Origin: Nocardiopsis endophytica
Lineage (GTDB): Bacteria; Actinomycetota; Actinomycetes; Streptosporangiales; Streptosporangiaceae
Assembly (NCBI RefSeq): GCF_027706725.1
Contig: NZ_JAQFWQ010000024.1
Span: 1-64,000 of the forward strand
Direction of reading: 5' to 3'
Length of the DNA stretch: 64,000 bases
Shown: positions 26,904 through 35,680 of the stretch, piece after piece
Layout of the letters: each line of letters starts with the position of its first letter
Numbering within the stretch: the stretch's first letter is position 1
Made by a program: the position numbers and the translations under genes
Notes under the pieces: model-generated
Seen by the model: the letters and a program-made list of their open reading frames with translations, nothing else
What the model was told of the DNA's origin: nothing
Databases searched by the model: none

Positions 26904-27443
26904 TCAGGGGGCGGCGTCGGCCACCGCGTCCATCAGGGGCCGCAGGCGCTGCCAGCGGACCTCCTCGCAGGAGTCGGCGCGGGTGACCTCGGTGTCGATC
27001 TCCTCGCCGTTCCACTCGCCGACGACGTGGGCCCGCCCGGGCCCGTAGTCGTGGTCCTCCTCGCACACGGCGTCCTCGGGCACCTCGTCGAACAGCCCGA
27101 TGCCGTCGCCCTCGGCGGTCTCCTCCTGGACGAGGGCCAGGTCGGCGCAGACGCCGGGGTCGGCGGAGGCGTCGCCGGTGCAGGTGAAGTTCTGGATGTA
27201 GGCGCTCTGCTCGGTGGTGAGGCTCACCTGGAGCGTGCCGGTCGGCGCTTCGGGGTCCTCCTGCACGGACTCGCTGACGGTGTCGAGCGATCCGGCGGCC
27301 GACGCCCCGGTCTCGGGCGGGGTGGGCAGGAGGGACAGGACCGCGCCGAGCACCCACGCGACGGCTCCGCCTGCGCATACCGCCCCGAGCACGGCGGGGC
27401 CGATCGCGCGGGGGGACCGGCGCCGGGGGTTCTGCTTGGACAT
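26904..27443 (-). CDS. Subtilisin-inhibitor-like (SSI) protein, N-terminally anchored
   Basis: A 179-residue protein. An N-terminal basic region is followed by a hydrophobic segment (GPAVLGAVCAGGAVAWVLGA), a signal or anchor. The mature part has the four-Cys pattern of the Streptomyces subtilisin inhibitor family: TCTG with VCADL, then AVCEEDHDYGPG with ADSCEEVRW. The segment GRAHVVGEWNGEEIDTEV fits the family core strand. The reactive-loop region after the third Cys is acidic (EEDHD) rather than PMV, so specificity, or inhibition at all, is uncertain. TAGAGT lies 7 bases before the ATG (27451-27456), suggesting a leaderless mRNA. Confidence 0.65.
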   Translation of the reverse strand: MSKQNPRRRSPRAIGPAVLGAVCAGGAVAWVLGAVLSLLPTPPETGASAAGSLDTVSESVQEDPEAPTGTLQVSLTTEQSAYIQNFTCTGDASADPGVCADLALVQEETAEGDGIGLFDEVPEDAVCEEDHDYGPGRAHVVGEWNGEEIDTEVTRADSCEEVRWQRLRPLMDAVADAAP

Positions 27444-27761
27444 GGATGCCACTCTACGTAGTCGGACGATTACTTTACGACGTGAGCCGGCGCTTCGTCC
27501 ACCGATCCCGGATCCCCCCTCAGGGCGTCTTGTGCGGGTCAGGGCCATCGCGAACGGCGGCCATGGCCCGCACAACACGCCCGAGCACACCGGAGGTCCA
27601 CCCCGGCGCGCCTACCACGGGACGCGTCAAGCACCGACCACGCATACTAGCCACTTCCGTCAAACCCGGCGCCACCCGGTCCGGTCCCGGCGGCCCCTTC
27701 TCCTCACCCCCTACTAGACAGTAAGGTCACGCCAAGCACGCCCCACCCCCGGAGAAGCCCC
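27444..27761. other. Intergenic region between divergent genes
   Basis: The left end holds a probable -10 for the SSI-like gene. TACTAGACAGTAAGG near 27711-27725 may hold the promoter of the VWA protein. I see no coding frame. Confidence 0.35.
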
Positions 27762-29483
27762 GTGTCCAGCGGCCGACACCGCATCGAACGGCGCGACGGG
27801 TCCCGCGCCCGCAAAGCGCTCACCTCGCCCCTCGGCCTCACCGCCATCGCCGTGGCGGTGATCGCCGCCGCCAGCCTCGCCGTGCCCGCCGCGCTGCGCC
27901 TGGCCGACTGCGGGCAGACGCGCTACCTGCGCATCTCCAGCACGCTGAGCATGGCGCCGCTGATGCGGCAGGCCGCCGACGAGTTCAACGGGCGCCAGGC
28001 CTCCTACGACGGCGTCTGCGTGCTGGCCCAGGCCGACGAGACCGCCCCGCACCGCATCATGACCGAGCTGTCCGGCGGTCCGGGCGGCTCCACCGTCCGC
28101 CCGGACGTGTGGGTGCCCGAGTCCTCGGCCTGGGTGGAGCTGGCCCGGGTCTCCGAGAGCGGCGCGCAGACCGTGGAGACCGAGCCGCGCTCCCTGGCCG
28201 CCTCCCCGGTGGTGCTGGCCGCCCCCGAGGGCGCCGAGGGCGTGGAGGGGTCCGGCGGCACCGCCTGGGACCTGCTGCTGCCCGGCGAACGCGACCCCGA
28301 CCGCCCCCTGGTGATGGTCGACCCCAACCGGGGCGTCGACGGCATGGCCGCCATGCACGCGGTCCGCCGGGAGCTGGGCACCGGGGACGACGCCGACACC
28401 GCCATGACCGACTTCGTGCGCGACGTGCAGCTGGACACCGCGTTCGGCGAGATCGACCCCGCCGGCCTCTTCCCCTCCTCCGGCGACCCGGGGAACGCGC
28501 CGCTGGCGGTCCTGCCCGAGCAGGCGGTGGCCGCCTACAACTCCGGGTCCCCGGCCACGCCGCTGCGGGCGCTGTATCCACCCGAGGGCACCGTCATGCT
28601 CGACTACCCGTTCGTGGCCACCGGCGACGACCCGCGCATGCGGCGGGCCGCCGACGACCTCTACGAGATCCTGCAGCGGCCCGCCTACCGGGAGCGCATG
28701 CGCGAGATGGGCTTCCGCGACCCCGACGGGACGGCGGCCCGGCCGCTGTCCGGCACCGCCGGGATCGAGGATGGGCCCCCCGAGACCCACGACGACCTGA
28801 CCGGGGACGCGCTGCTCACCTCGCTGGACGACTGGAACCGGCTGTCCATGCACTCGCGCACCATCGTGCTGGCGGACGTGTCCGAGGCGATGTCGGAGGA
28901 CCTCAACGGCGGGCCCAGCCGCATGGAGGTGACCCGGAGCGCCGCCGAGACCGGGCTGGCGCTCTTCCCCGACCAGACCGATATGGGCCTGTGGCTGATG
29001 TCGGAGGAGTTCGGCGCGGACGGGCGCGAGGTCGGCTCCCCGCCCGGGCCGCTGGAGGAGGCGGTGGGCGAGGAGGGCGCCACCCGCCGCGAGGAGCTGC
29101 AGGACGTCGCCCGCGACATCGAGGTCGCCGGGGGCGGCTCCCGCCTCTACGACAACATCCTGGACGCCTACCGGGAGGTGGAGGACGGCTACGACGAGGA
29201 CCGGATCAACTCGGTCATCGTGCTCACCGCCGGGTCCGACGGCGGCTCCAGCGAGATCTCCCACGACGAGCTCGTCGCCGAGCTGCAGGACCGCTTCGAC
29301 CCCGAACGGCCGGTGACGCTGTTCATCATCGCCTTCGGCGCCCAGTCCGACCGCGAGGAGCTGGCCGAGATCGCCGGCGCGACCAGCGGGACCCTGTCGG
29401 TCACCGACGACCCCGGGGAGATCGGCGACATCTTCCTCAGCTCCATCTCGCGGCGGCTGTGCGTGCCCGACTGCGGGAGCTGA
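27762..29483 (+). CDS. Membrane-anchored substrate-binding/VWA protein, copy 1
   Basis: A 573-residue protein with one N-terminal membrane segment (LGLTAIAVAVIAAASLAVPA). An extracellular domain of about 280 residues resembles type 2 periplasmic binding proteins (STLSMAPLMRQAADEFN, PDVWVPESSAWVELA, VMVDPNRGVDGMAAMH). A von Willebrand A domain follows (about 360-560), with the MIDAS position reading LADVSEAMSED. That replaces DxSxS by DVSEA, so metal binding may be weak. Two Cys near each end could pair. GGAGAAG lies before the GTG. It is followed by a closely related gene, indicating tandem duplication. The role is unknown; surface adhesion or a binding platform is possible. Confidence 0.75.
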   Translation: MSSGRHRIERRDGSRARKALTSPLGLTAIAVAVIAAASLAVPAALRLADCGQTRYLRISSTLSMAPLMRQAADEFNGRQASYDGVCVLAQADETAPHRIMTELSGGPGGSTVRPDVWVPESSAWVELARVSESGAQTVETEPRSLAASPVVLAAPEGAEGVEGSGGTAWDLLLPGERDPDRPLVMVDPNRGVDGMAAMHAVRRELGTGDDADTAMTDFVRDVQLDTAFGEIDPAGLFPSSGDPGNAPLAVLPEQAVAAYNSGSPATPLRALYPPEGTVMLDYPFVATGDDPRMRRAADDLYEILQRPAYRERMREMGFRDPDGTAARPLSGTAGIEDGPPETHDDLTGDALLTSLDDWNRLSMHSRTIVLADVSEAMSEDLNGGPSRMEVTRSAAETGLALFPDQTDMGLWLMSEEFGADGREVGSPPGPLEEAVGEEGATRREELQDVARDIEVAGGGSRLYDNILDAYREVEDGYDEDRINSVIVLTAGSDGGSSEISHDELVAELQDRFDPERPVTLFIIAFGAQSDREELAEIAGATSGTLSVTDDPGEIGDIFLSSISRRLCVPDCGS

Positions 29484-29645
29484 GCCGTCCGGGCACCGAC
29501 AACCGAAACCGGGTCAGGAGGGTGGACCGAAAAAAGGGCGCCCGGGCTGACCAGCCATCACCCCGTAATCGGACTTCGCTAACCTTACGAGGCACACGTC
29601 ACAAATCCCCACATACACACCCCCGACACCACATCGAGGACCACC

Positions 29646-31430
29646 TTGGGACGCCACCGCGGTAATCACGCAGACGACGGAGACGCCGACCCGCGCGGTG
29701 CCGAGGGCCGCAGCCGGCGGCGCCGGCGCCGCGGCGGGGCCGTCGCCGCGCTCACCTCGGCCGTGGCCATCATCCTGGCCGTCGGCCTCACCGGCACCTA
29801 CATCTTCCTCAACCAGAGCGGCTGCAGCGGGCAGGACGTCACCCTCGACGTCGCCGTGAGCCCCGAGCTCACCACGGCCGTGCAGGGGGTGGCCAAGGAG
29901 TTCAACGACCAGGACTACGCGGTCGACGGCCAGTGCGTGCGGGTCAGCGCGCGCGGGGTGGCCTCCGCCGACGTCGCCTACGGCATCACCGGGGGCGGCC
30001 CCACCATGGGCGACACCGAGTCCCAGGTGTGGATCCCCGACTCCTCGCTGTGGGTCAACTTCGTCAAGGAGAACTCCGGGGACGGCGTCGTCAACGACAC
30101 CGGGACCTCCGTGGCCTCCTCCCCGCTGGTCCTGGCCCAGCCCGAGAAGGTCGCCGAGGAGGACGGGGACGAGGCCTCCTGGAAGACGCTGGTGCCCACC
30201 GCCGCCCCCGGCGCGGACGGCGACGACACCGACGTGCGCCTGGTGGACCCGGTGCGCAGCTCCTCGGGCCTGGCCACGCTCGCCCTGGTCTCCGACGCCG
30301 TCGGCGGCGGGGACGAGGAGGGGCGGGCCCAGCTGGTGGCGGCCATCCAGGCCCTGCAGGAGGGCGCCACCCCGAGCGAGGAGGCCGCCTTCGAGGCGTT
30401 CGCCGAGCAGAGCGCGGGCGACGGCGCCTCCCCCGTCCTGGTCCTGTCCGAGCAGGCCGCGGCCCGCTACAACCAGGACCACGCCGACGCCCCCGCGCGC
30501 GTGCGCTACCCCGACAGCGGCTCCTACAGCCTCGACTACCCCTACGTCACCCGCACCGACGACCCCCTCGCCACGCGCGCCGCACAGGTGTTCCGCAGCG
30601 CGCTGGAGGAGGACGCGGCGCAGAAGCGCTTCCAGCGGGAGGGCTTCCGCACGGCGGACGGGAAGGCCGACTCCGAGGCGCTCCCCGAGGGCCAGGGGTT
30701 CCAGGCCGACATCCCCGAGAACCTGCCCACGCCCAACAACGAGACCGTGGAGCGGCTGACCCAGGCCTGGAACCAGTTCAAGCTCGGCACGCGGCTGCTG
30801 ACCATCGTGGACGTGTCCGGGTCGATGCTGGAGGAGGTCCCCGGCACCGGGATGAGCCGGATGCAGGTCACCACGGCCGCCGCCGACCAGGGGCTGTCGC
30901 TGTTCAACGACCGGACCGAGCTGGGGCTGTGGGAGTTCTCCACGGCCCTGGACGGCGACCGGGACCACCGCGAGCTGCTTCCGGTCGAGGAGCTGGCGAG
31001 CGAGGGCGCCGAGACCGCCACCCACCGCCAGGACATCGCCGCCGAGCTGGCGGGGCTGCAGCCGGTGCCCGACGGGAACACGGGGCTGTACGACACCTAC
31101 CTGGCCGCCTACCGGGAGATGGCCTCCTCCTACAAGTCCGACAGGGTCAACGCGATCCTGATGCTGACCGACGGCAACAACGACGACCCGGACGGCGTCT
31201 CGCTCAAGGAGCTGGCCTCCACCATCGAGGAGGAGTCCAACCCCCACCACCCGATCCCGGTGTTCACCATCGCCTTCGGCCCCGGCATCGACCTGGAGCC
31301 GATGGAGAAGGTGGCGGAGCTGACCGGCGGCGAGGCCTACAAGACGGAGAACCCCGCCGAGATCGGCGACATCTTCCTGCAGGCCTTCTCCCAGCGCCTG
31401 GAGAACCAGCAGGGGCAGGAGGGCTCCTGA
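29646..31430 (+). CDS. Membrane-anchored substrate-binding/VWA protein, copy 2
   Basis: A 594-residue paralogue of the preceding protein with the same layout. It has a basic N-terminus, a single membrane segment (TSAVAIILAVGLTGTYIFLN), a binding-protein-like domain (SPELTTAVQGVAKEFNDQDY, VWIPDSSLWVNF, LVDPVRSSSGLATLAL) and a C-terminal VWA domain. Here the MIDAS motif is intact (TIVDVSGSMLEE), with MLTDGNNDDPDG later, so it should bind Mg2+ or Ca2+. The TTG start has GAGGA 6 bases upstream. The 162-base gap after copy 1 may hold its own promoter. One intact and one degenerate MIDAS suggests division of labour. Confidence 0.78.
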   Translation: MGRHRGNHADDGDADPRGAEGRSRRRRRRGGAVAALTSAVAIILAVGLTGTYIFLNQSGCSGQDVTLDVAVSPELTTAVQGVAKEFNDQDYAVDGQCVRVSARGVASADVAYGITGGGPTMGDTESQVWIPDSSLWVNFVKENSGDGVVNDTGTSVASSPLVLAQPEKVAEEDGDEASWKTLVPTAAPGADGDDTDVRLVDPVRSSSGLATLALVSDAVGGGDEEGRAQLVAAIQALQEGATPSEEAAFEAFAEQSAGDGASPVLVLSEQAAARYNQDHADAPARVRYPDSGSYSLDYPYVTRTDDPLATRAAQVFRSALEEDAAQKRFQREGFRTADGKADSEALPEGQGFQADIPENLPTPNNETVERLTQAWNQFKLGTRLLTIVDVSGSMLEEVPGTGMSRMQVTTAAADQGLSLFNDRTELGLWEFSTALDGDRDHRELLPVEELASEGAETATHRQDIAAELAGLQPVPDGNTGLYDTYLAAYREMASSYKSDRVNAILMLTDGNNDDPDGVSLKELASTIEEESNPHHPIPVFTIAFGPGIDLEPMEKVAELTGGEAYKTENPAEIGDIFLQAFSQRLENQQGQEGS

Positions 31431-31622
31431 CCCCGGACCGTCCCTCCTCCCCCGTGACCGCCCGTGGCCGGATTCGGCCACGGGCGGTCCGGATATTCGG
31501 TCCGAAACCCGGTGCCCGTGACCGATACATCCCTGTTCCCCACCCGCCGGGGCCTCTGGACTAATCGCCCGCCCTCGCGTACTCAGAAGAGTGGTTGTGC
31601 TGTGCGACGGAGGGTGGCGGCC

Positions 31623-32297
31623 GTGGCCGACGCATGGATGCCGGGCGCCGAGAGGGTGGAGTGCTCCTTCACCCCTGAGGGACCATTCCACGGAGGCGCG
31701 CCCCGCGCGGTATGGCGGACCACGGAGTCGGATCCGGCGGCGCTCACCGCGCGCGCGGTGGCCGAGCGCCTCGACGCCGACGGAGGCACCGCGCACCTGG
31801 TGTGGAACCCCCTCACCGGCGAGACCGCCCAGCTCCTCCCGGCCACCGCGCCGGCCAGCGGCGAACTGCCCGGGGACGGGACCGACCACGCGCACGAAGG
31901 GCGCACGTGCGTGATCGTCGTCGTGGTGGGGCGCGCGGTGGAGCCGTTCACCGACGGCCCCCTGAACGGGGTCGAGGCGATCCTCAGGTGGCTGTCCACC
32001 TGGGAGGTGGCGCGCACATGGCCGCCCGGCCCACCGCCGCCGTTCGCGACGCCGGTGCGCGACCCGGCCGCGGAGCGGGCCTGGGGGCGTTCGGGGCACT
32101 TCGGCGCATCGCAGGTTCCGGGGTCGGCCGAGCACGGCCCCGGCGCGATCGACGTCCGCCGCCTCCTGGACCCCGCGCGGGAGCGCCCCAGGGCGCGCCT
32201 GTCCGGGCCGCGCGGCCGCCCGGCACCGCGGGAGCGGGAGGCGGCGCTCCCGGAGGCCGACGGGGCGCTCTCCGAGTCGTACGCGCTCGGCCGCTGA
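31623..32297 (+). CDS. Amidase-like protein
   Basis: A 224-residue protein resembling a small actinobacterial family related to N-acetylmuramoyl-L-alanine amidases. The segments RAVWRTTES, GTAHLVWNPLTGETAQLLPA, RTCVIVVVVGRAVEPFTDGP and GHFGASQVPGSAEHGPGAID correspond to that fold. From memory, relatives have His in WHTTES where this has Arg, so the zinc site may be lost. The C-terminal 50 residues are Arg/Pro-rich. The GTG at 31623 is favoured because GGAGGG lies 8 bases upstream; GTG at 31602 is possible. No signal peptide is seen. Confidence 0.5.
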   Translation: MADAWMPGAERVECSFTPEGPFHGGAPRAVWRTTESDPAALTARAVAERLDADGGTAHLVWNPLTGETAQLLPATAPASGELPGDGTDHAHEGRTCVIVVVVGRAVEPFTDGPLNGVEAILRWLSTWEVARTWPPGPPPPFATPVRDPAAERAWGRSGHFGASQVPGSAEHGPGAIDVRRLLDPARERPRARLSGPRGRPAPREREAALPEADGALSESYALGR

Positions 32298-32355
32298 CCC
32301 CGCCGGGCCACCGGCGGGGACCTGCAGGGTCGCCGTACCCCTTAGTCTGTCGCCC

Positions 32356-34545
32356 ATGGGTGGATCGATCGAGCCAGGCTGGTACCAGGACCCGCACGGC
32401 GGTGACGGCCGGCTCCGGTGGTGGAACGGCCAGGAGTGGACGCAGCACGTCCGCGACCTGGCGGATCTGCGGCCGGACGCGTCGGGGGGTGCGGCCGCGG
32501 GCTCCGCGAGCGAAGACGACGAACCGACCGCCGACCTGGGCGGGGGCCCAGCGCCGGACGAGGCGACGATCCCGACGTCCCAGGGCTCCTCGTTCCCCCC
32601 TGCGCCGGGCGAGTCGACCATCCCGACCGGCGGCGGCTTCGACACGGGCGGCGCCATCGGGGACGAGCCGTCGACGATGCGCATCGACCCGGCGGCAGCG
32701 GCGTCCTACACCGCCTCCCACACCACGCCCCCCGCGCCCCCACAGAACGACGAGGAACCCACCGCGGACCTCGGCGGCTCGACCATGCGCATCGACCCCG
32801 CCACAGCCGCCTCCTACACCTCATCCCACACAACACCCCCTCCCCCGCCCCAGAACGACGACGAGCCCACGGCCGACCTCGGCGGCTCGACCATGCGCAT
32901 CGACCCGGCGGCGGCCGCGTCCTACACCGCCTCCCACACCACGCCCCCCGCGCCCCCACAGAACGACGAAGAGCCCACCGCGGACCTCGGCGGCTCGACC
33001 ATGCGCATCGACCCCGCCACAGCCGCCTCCTACACCTCATCCCACACAACACCCCCTCCCCCGCCCCAGAACGACGACGAGCCCACGGCCGACCTCGGCG
33101 GCTCGACCATGCGCATCGACCCGGCGGCAGCGGCGTCCTACACCGCCTCGCACTCCTCCCCGGGCCAGGACCGGCCGGGCGACCCCTACTCGGGGGACAC
33201 CGAGCGAACGAGCGACCTCACCGACCGCACCGACGACCTGTCGGACCACGTCTCGGGGCCCCGGACGGCGGTCTTCCAGCCCGGGGAGGCCGACGCCCCG
33301 CGCACCGCGGTCTTCAACCCCGACGACCCGGCGCTGGCCGAGTCCGGCGGGGTCGACGAGGGCGAGGAGAAGCGCGGCGGCTTCAACCGCTTCTTCGGCG
33401 ACCTCAAGGACGGCCTCTCCGAGATCGCCGAGGAGCGCAGGCAGCAGCGCGAAGAGGCCCGCAAGAAGGCCGAGGAGGAGAACCGCAAGAAGCAGGAGGA
33501 GGAGGCCAAGCGCCGGGAAGAGGAGCAGAAGCGCCTCGCCGAGCAGGCCCAGGAGGCCGCCCGGAACCCCGCCCCGGACGGGACGCCCGGGGTCCCCGGC
33601 GCGCCCGGCACCCCCGGCGACCCCTACGGCGGCGCCTACGGCGGTCCGAGCGGCGCCTACCCGGGAGCGGCGGCCGCGGCCGGGGCCGACCCGGGCCGTC
33701 CGCCGTCCGGCCCCCAGCCGCCCTACCCCGGCGGGCCGATGGGCGGCCCCGGCGCCCCCGACCCGGGCATGCCCCCGGCGGGGCCCCAGCCCGACGCCGG
33801 GCACCAGCCCCCGCCGCCGTACCCGGGCGCCCCGATGGGCCCCGGCCCCGACCAGGGACGGCCGCCCTCCGGTCCCCAGCACCCCTTCCCCGGCGCATCC
33901 GGCCCCCAGCCGCCCTACCCCGGCGGGCCCGGCGGGCCCGGCGGCCCCGGAGGGCCGGACCAGCCTCCGCCGCCGTACCCCGGTCCCGGCGCACCCATGG
34001 GCGCCCCGGGCGGCCCGCCCGGCCCCGGCATGCCCGGAGGGCCGGACCAGGGTCCGCCGCCGCCGTACCCGGGCGCCCCGATGGGCCCCGGCCCCGGCCC
34101 CGACCAGGGACGGCCGCCGTCCGGACCGCAGCACCCCTTCCCCGGCGCATCCGGCCCCCAGCCGCCGCACCCGGGCCCGCCCGGCCCGCCGCCGGGGTGG
34201 GGGCCCGGTCCCGACGCGCCCCCGCCGCACGCGGGCCCCAGCGGCCCGATGGCGCCCCCGCACGCGCAGGGCCCCGGTCCCGGCCCCATGCCGCCGGACC
34301 CGGCGAACCCCTACGGCGGTCCTCCGGCGCCCTATGGGCCGCCGCACGGGCCCGCGGGCGGCGGTGCGCCCCAAGCCCCCCAGGGCCGGGGAGGCAGGCG
34401 CAAGAAGGAGAAGAAGAAGGGCGGCTGCGGCTGCTTCGGCTGCGGGACGATGATCGTCGTGGTGCTGCTGATCCTCGTCGTCGCGGCCGTCGCCCTGCAG
34501 ATGACGGGGACGGTCGACGTGGTCTGGCTGCTGTTCGGCGTCTGA
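32356..34545 (+). CDS. DUF2510 repeat protein with C-terminal membrane anchor
   Basis: A 729-residue protein. The N-terminus is a DUF2510 domain (PGWYQDPHGGDGRLRWWNGQ, then EWTQH). A block of 36-residue tandem repeats follows (start STMRIDPA, end EEPTADLGG), four full copies and one partial, residues about 106-265. Two PRTAVFxP copies come next, then a charged coiled coil (about 370-405), a long Pro/Gly-rich region (about 410-680), and a Cys/Lys-rich stretch leading into a C-terminal membrane helix (MIVVVLLILVVAAVALQM). The Thr-rich repeats could be kinase targets or FHA ligands; that is inference. TAGTCT 7 bases before the ATG suggests a leaderless mRNA. Confidence 0.75.
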   Translation: MGGSIEPGWYQDPHGGDGRLRWWNGQEWTQHVRDLADLRPDASGGAAAGSASEDDEPTADLGGGPAPDEATIPTSQGSSFPPAPGESTIPTGGGFDTGGAIGDEPSTMRIDPAAAASYTASHTTPPAPPQNDEEPTADLGGSTMRIDPATAASYTSSHTTPPPPPQNDDEPTADLGGSTMRIDPAAAASYTASHTTPPAPPQNDEEPTADLGGSTMRIDPATAASYTSSHTTPPPPPQNDDEPTADLGGSTMRIDPAAAASYTASHSSPGQDRPGDPYSGDTERTSDLTDRTDDLSDHVSGPRTAVFQPGEADAPRTAVFNPDDPALAESGGVDEGEEKRGGFNRFFGDLKDGLSEIAEERRQQREEARKKAEEENRKKQEEEAKRREEEQKRLAEQAQEAARNPAPDGTPGVPGAPGTPGDPYGGAYGGPSGAYPGAAAAAGADPGRPPSGPQPPYPGGPMGGPGAPDPGMPPAGPQPDAGHQPPPPYPGAPMGPGPDQGRPPSGPQHPFPGASGPQPPYPGGPGGPGGPGGPDQPPPPYPGPGAPMGAPGGPPGPGMPGGPDQGPPPPYPGAPMGPGPGPDQGRPPSGPQHPFPGASGPQPPHPGPPGPPPGWGPGPDAPPPHAGPSGPMAPPHAQGPGPGPMPPDPANPYGGPPAPYGPPHGPAGGGAPQAPQGRGGRRKKEKKKGGCGCFGCGTMIVVVLLILVVAAVALQMTGTVDVVWLLFGV
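32671..33150 (+). repeat. 108-bp tandem repeats (coding)
   Basis: Units start at 32671, 32779, 32887, 32995 and 33103 (the last partial). They alternate between two types. The second and fourth units are identical at the DNA level as far as I can read, and the first and third differ at only a few bases. This indicates recent duplication of a 216-bp dimer. Confidence 0.9.
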
Positions 34546-34601
34546 CCGCCGCCGCCCGGTGCCCGAAGGGGCGCGGGGCGCCGAGCAGGCGATACCACCC
34601 G

Positions 34602-34640
34602 AAAGGAGGGGGCCGGTCCTCAAGGGGCCGGCCCTCCCCT
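34602..34640. terminator. Imperfect GC hairpin
   Basis: Inverted GGGCCGG-type arms separate the DUF2510 gene from orn. The stem has mismatches and no T run, so termination is likely but not certain. Confidence 0.4.
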
Positions 34641-34703
34641 CTTCGCGCCGGCGCTGTGGCCGCCGCCGGGCGCCGCTGGAAAACCGCACGTCGCGAATGG
34701 GCC

Positions 34704-34709
34704 TAAGCT
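34704..34709 (+). promoter_or_regulatory. -10 element of orn (leaderless)
   Basis: TAAGCT lies 7 bases before the ATG and no ribosome site is visible, so transcription probably begins at or next to the start codon. Confidence 0.5.
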
Positions 34710-34716
34710 GTCCGGT

Positions 34717-35358
34717 ATGAATGACTCCCTGGTGTGGATCGACTGCGAGATGACAGGGCTCGACCTGGAACACGACGCGCTGATCGAAGTCGCGTGCATC
34801 GTGACGGACGGGCAGCTCAACGTGCTCGACGAGGGCCTGGACATCGTCATCAAGCCCCCGCAGTCGGCGCTCGAGCACATGGGGGACTTCGTCACCAAGA
34901 TGCACACCGACTCCGGGCTCATCGACGAGCTCGACAACGGCGTCACGCTCGAAGAGGCCGAGGACCGGGTCCTGGAGTACATCAAGCGCTTCGTGCCCGA
35001 GCCGAAGAAGGCGCCGCTGTGCGGCAACTCGATCGCCACCGACCGGCTGTTCATCTCCCGGGACATGCCCCGCATCGACGGCTTCCTGCACTACCGCATG
35101 GTGGACGTGTCGAGCATCAAGGAGCTGTTGCGGCGCTGGTACCCGCGGGTGTACTTCAACAGCCCGGAGAAGCACGGCGGCCACCGCGCGCTGGCCGACA
35201 TCACCGAGAGCATCCAGGAGCTGCGCTACTACCGGGCGGCCGCGTTCGTCGCCCCGCCGGGGCCGGACACCCCCACGGTCCGGTCGCTGTCCGCGGACAT
35301 CGCCGCCGGCGGGACGGGACTGCGGCAGGAGTCCGATTCCGAGCGCGGCGACGGTTGA
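34717..35358 (+). CDS. orn: Oligoribonuclease
   Basis: A 213-residue DEDDh 3'-5' exoribonuclease that degrades very short RNAs, including pGpG and pApA from cyclic dinucleotide turnover. Exo I is VWIDCEMTGLD with the metal-binding Asp and Glu. The middle Asp lies in NSIATDRLFISRDMP. Exo III contains the catalytic His in HGGHRALADITES. The 25-residue C-terminal tail is extra and low-complexity. The start lacks a ribosome site and is probably leaderless. It is followed by the tRNA-His gene, whose promoter may overlap its 3' end. Confidence 0.95.
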   Translation: MNDSLVWIDCEMTGLDLEHDALIEVACIVTDGQLNVLDEGLDIVIKPPQSALEHMGDFVTKMHTDSGLIDELDNGVTLEEAEDRVLEYIKRFVPEPKKAPLCGNSIATDRLFISRDMPRIDGFLHYRMVDVSSIKELLRRWYPRVYFNSPEKHGGHRALADITESIQELRYYRAAAFVAPPGPDTPTVRSLSADIAAGGTGLRQESDSERGDG

Positions 35359-35387
35359 CCGAAGCACTCGCCGGAGTCCGCTAGACT
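35355..35387 (+). promoter_or_regulatory. Candidate promoter of tRNA-His
   Basis: TTGACC overlaps the orn stop and TAGACT (35382-35387) could be the -10. The 21-base spacer is longer than ideal, so the -35 assignment is weak. Confidence 0.4.
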
Positions 35388-35440
35388 CTTTAACGAGCGC
35401 GGGCGACATCCCGGTCGAACCGGCGGAACCCGCGCCCATG

Positions 35441-35516
35441 GTGGGTGTAGCTCAGTTGGCAGAGCACTTGGTTGTGGTCCAAGAAGTCGGGGGTTCAAGT
35501 CCCCTCACTCACCCCA
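35441..35516 (+). tRNA. tRNA-His (GTG anticodon)
   Basis: The cloverleaf is complete. The acceptor arms are GTGGGTG and CACTCAC, the D arm is in GCTCAGTTGGCAGAGC, and the anticodon stem-loop is CTTGG-TTGTGGT-CCAAG with anticodon GTG. The T arm is in GGGGGTTCAAGTCCCC, and CCA is encoded. G at 35440 can serve as the G-1 that pairs with C73, the histidine identity element. Confidence 0.97.
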
Positions 35517-35520
35517 GAGC

Positions 35521-35558
35521 GAAGGCCCTGGTCGTCACGGTGGACGACCAGGGCCTTC
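35521..35558. terminator. Terminator after tRNA-His
   Basis: A perfect 16-bp stem, GAAGGCCCTGGTCGTC with its complement, closes a 6-base loop immediately after the tRNA. Confidence 0.85.
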
Positions 35559-35680
35559 GGCGTTCGGCAGAGACGCCCGGCCGCTCCCGTGCCCGATTCC
35601 GGGAGCAGGTCGGTAGCAGCCCCGCCCCACTCCCATTGAGCGCCCTCAGGAGAGTGCCGAAAGCCGGGACCGCCTGATCT

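Noticed and set aside
29570-29600. IdeR/DmdR iron box before the second VWA gene
   Set aside because: Only a right half-like GCTAACCTTA is present; the left half does not match.
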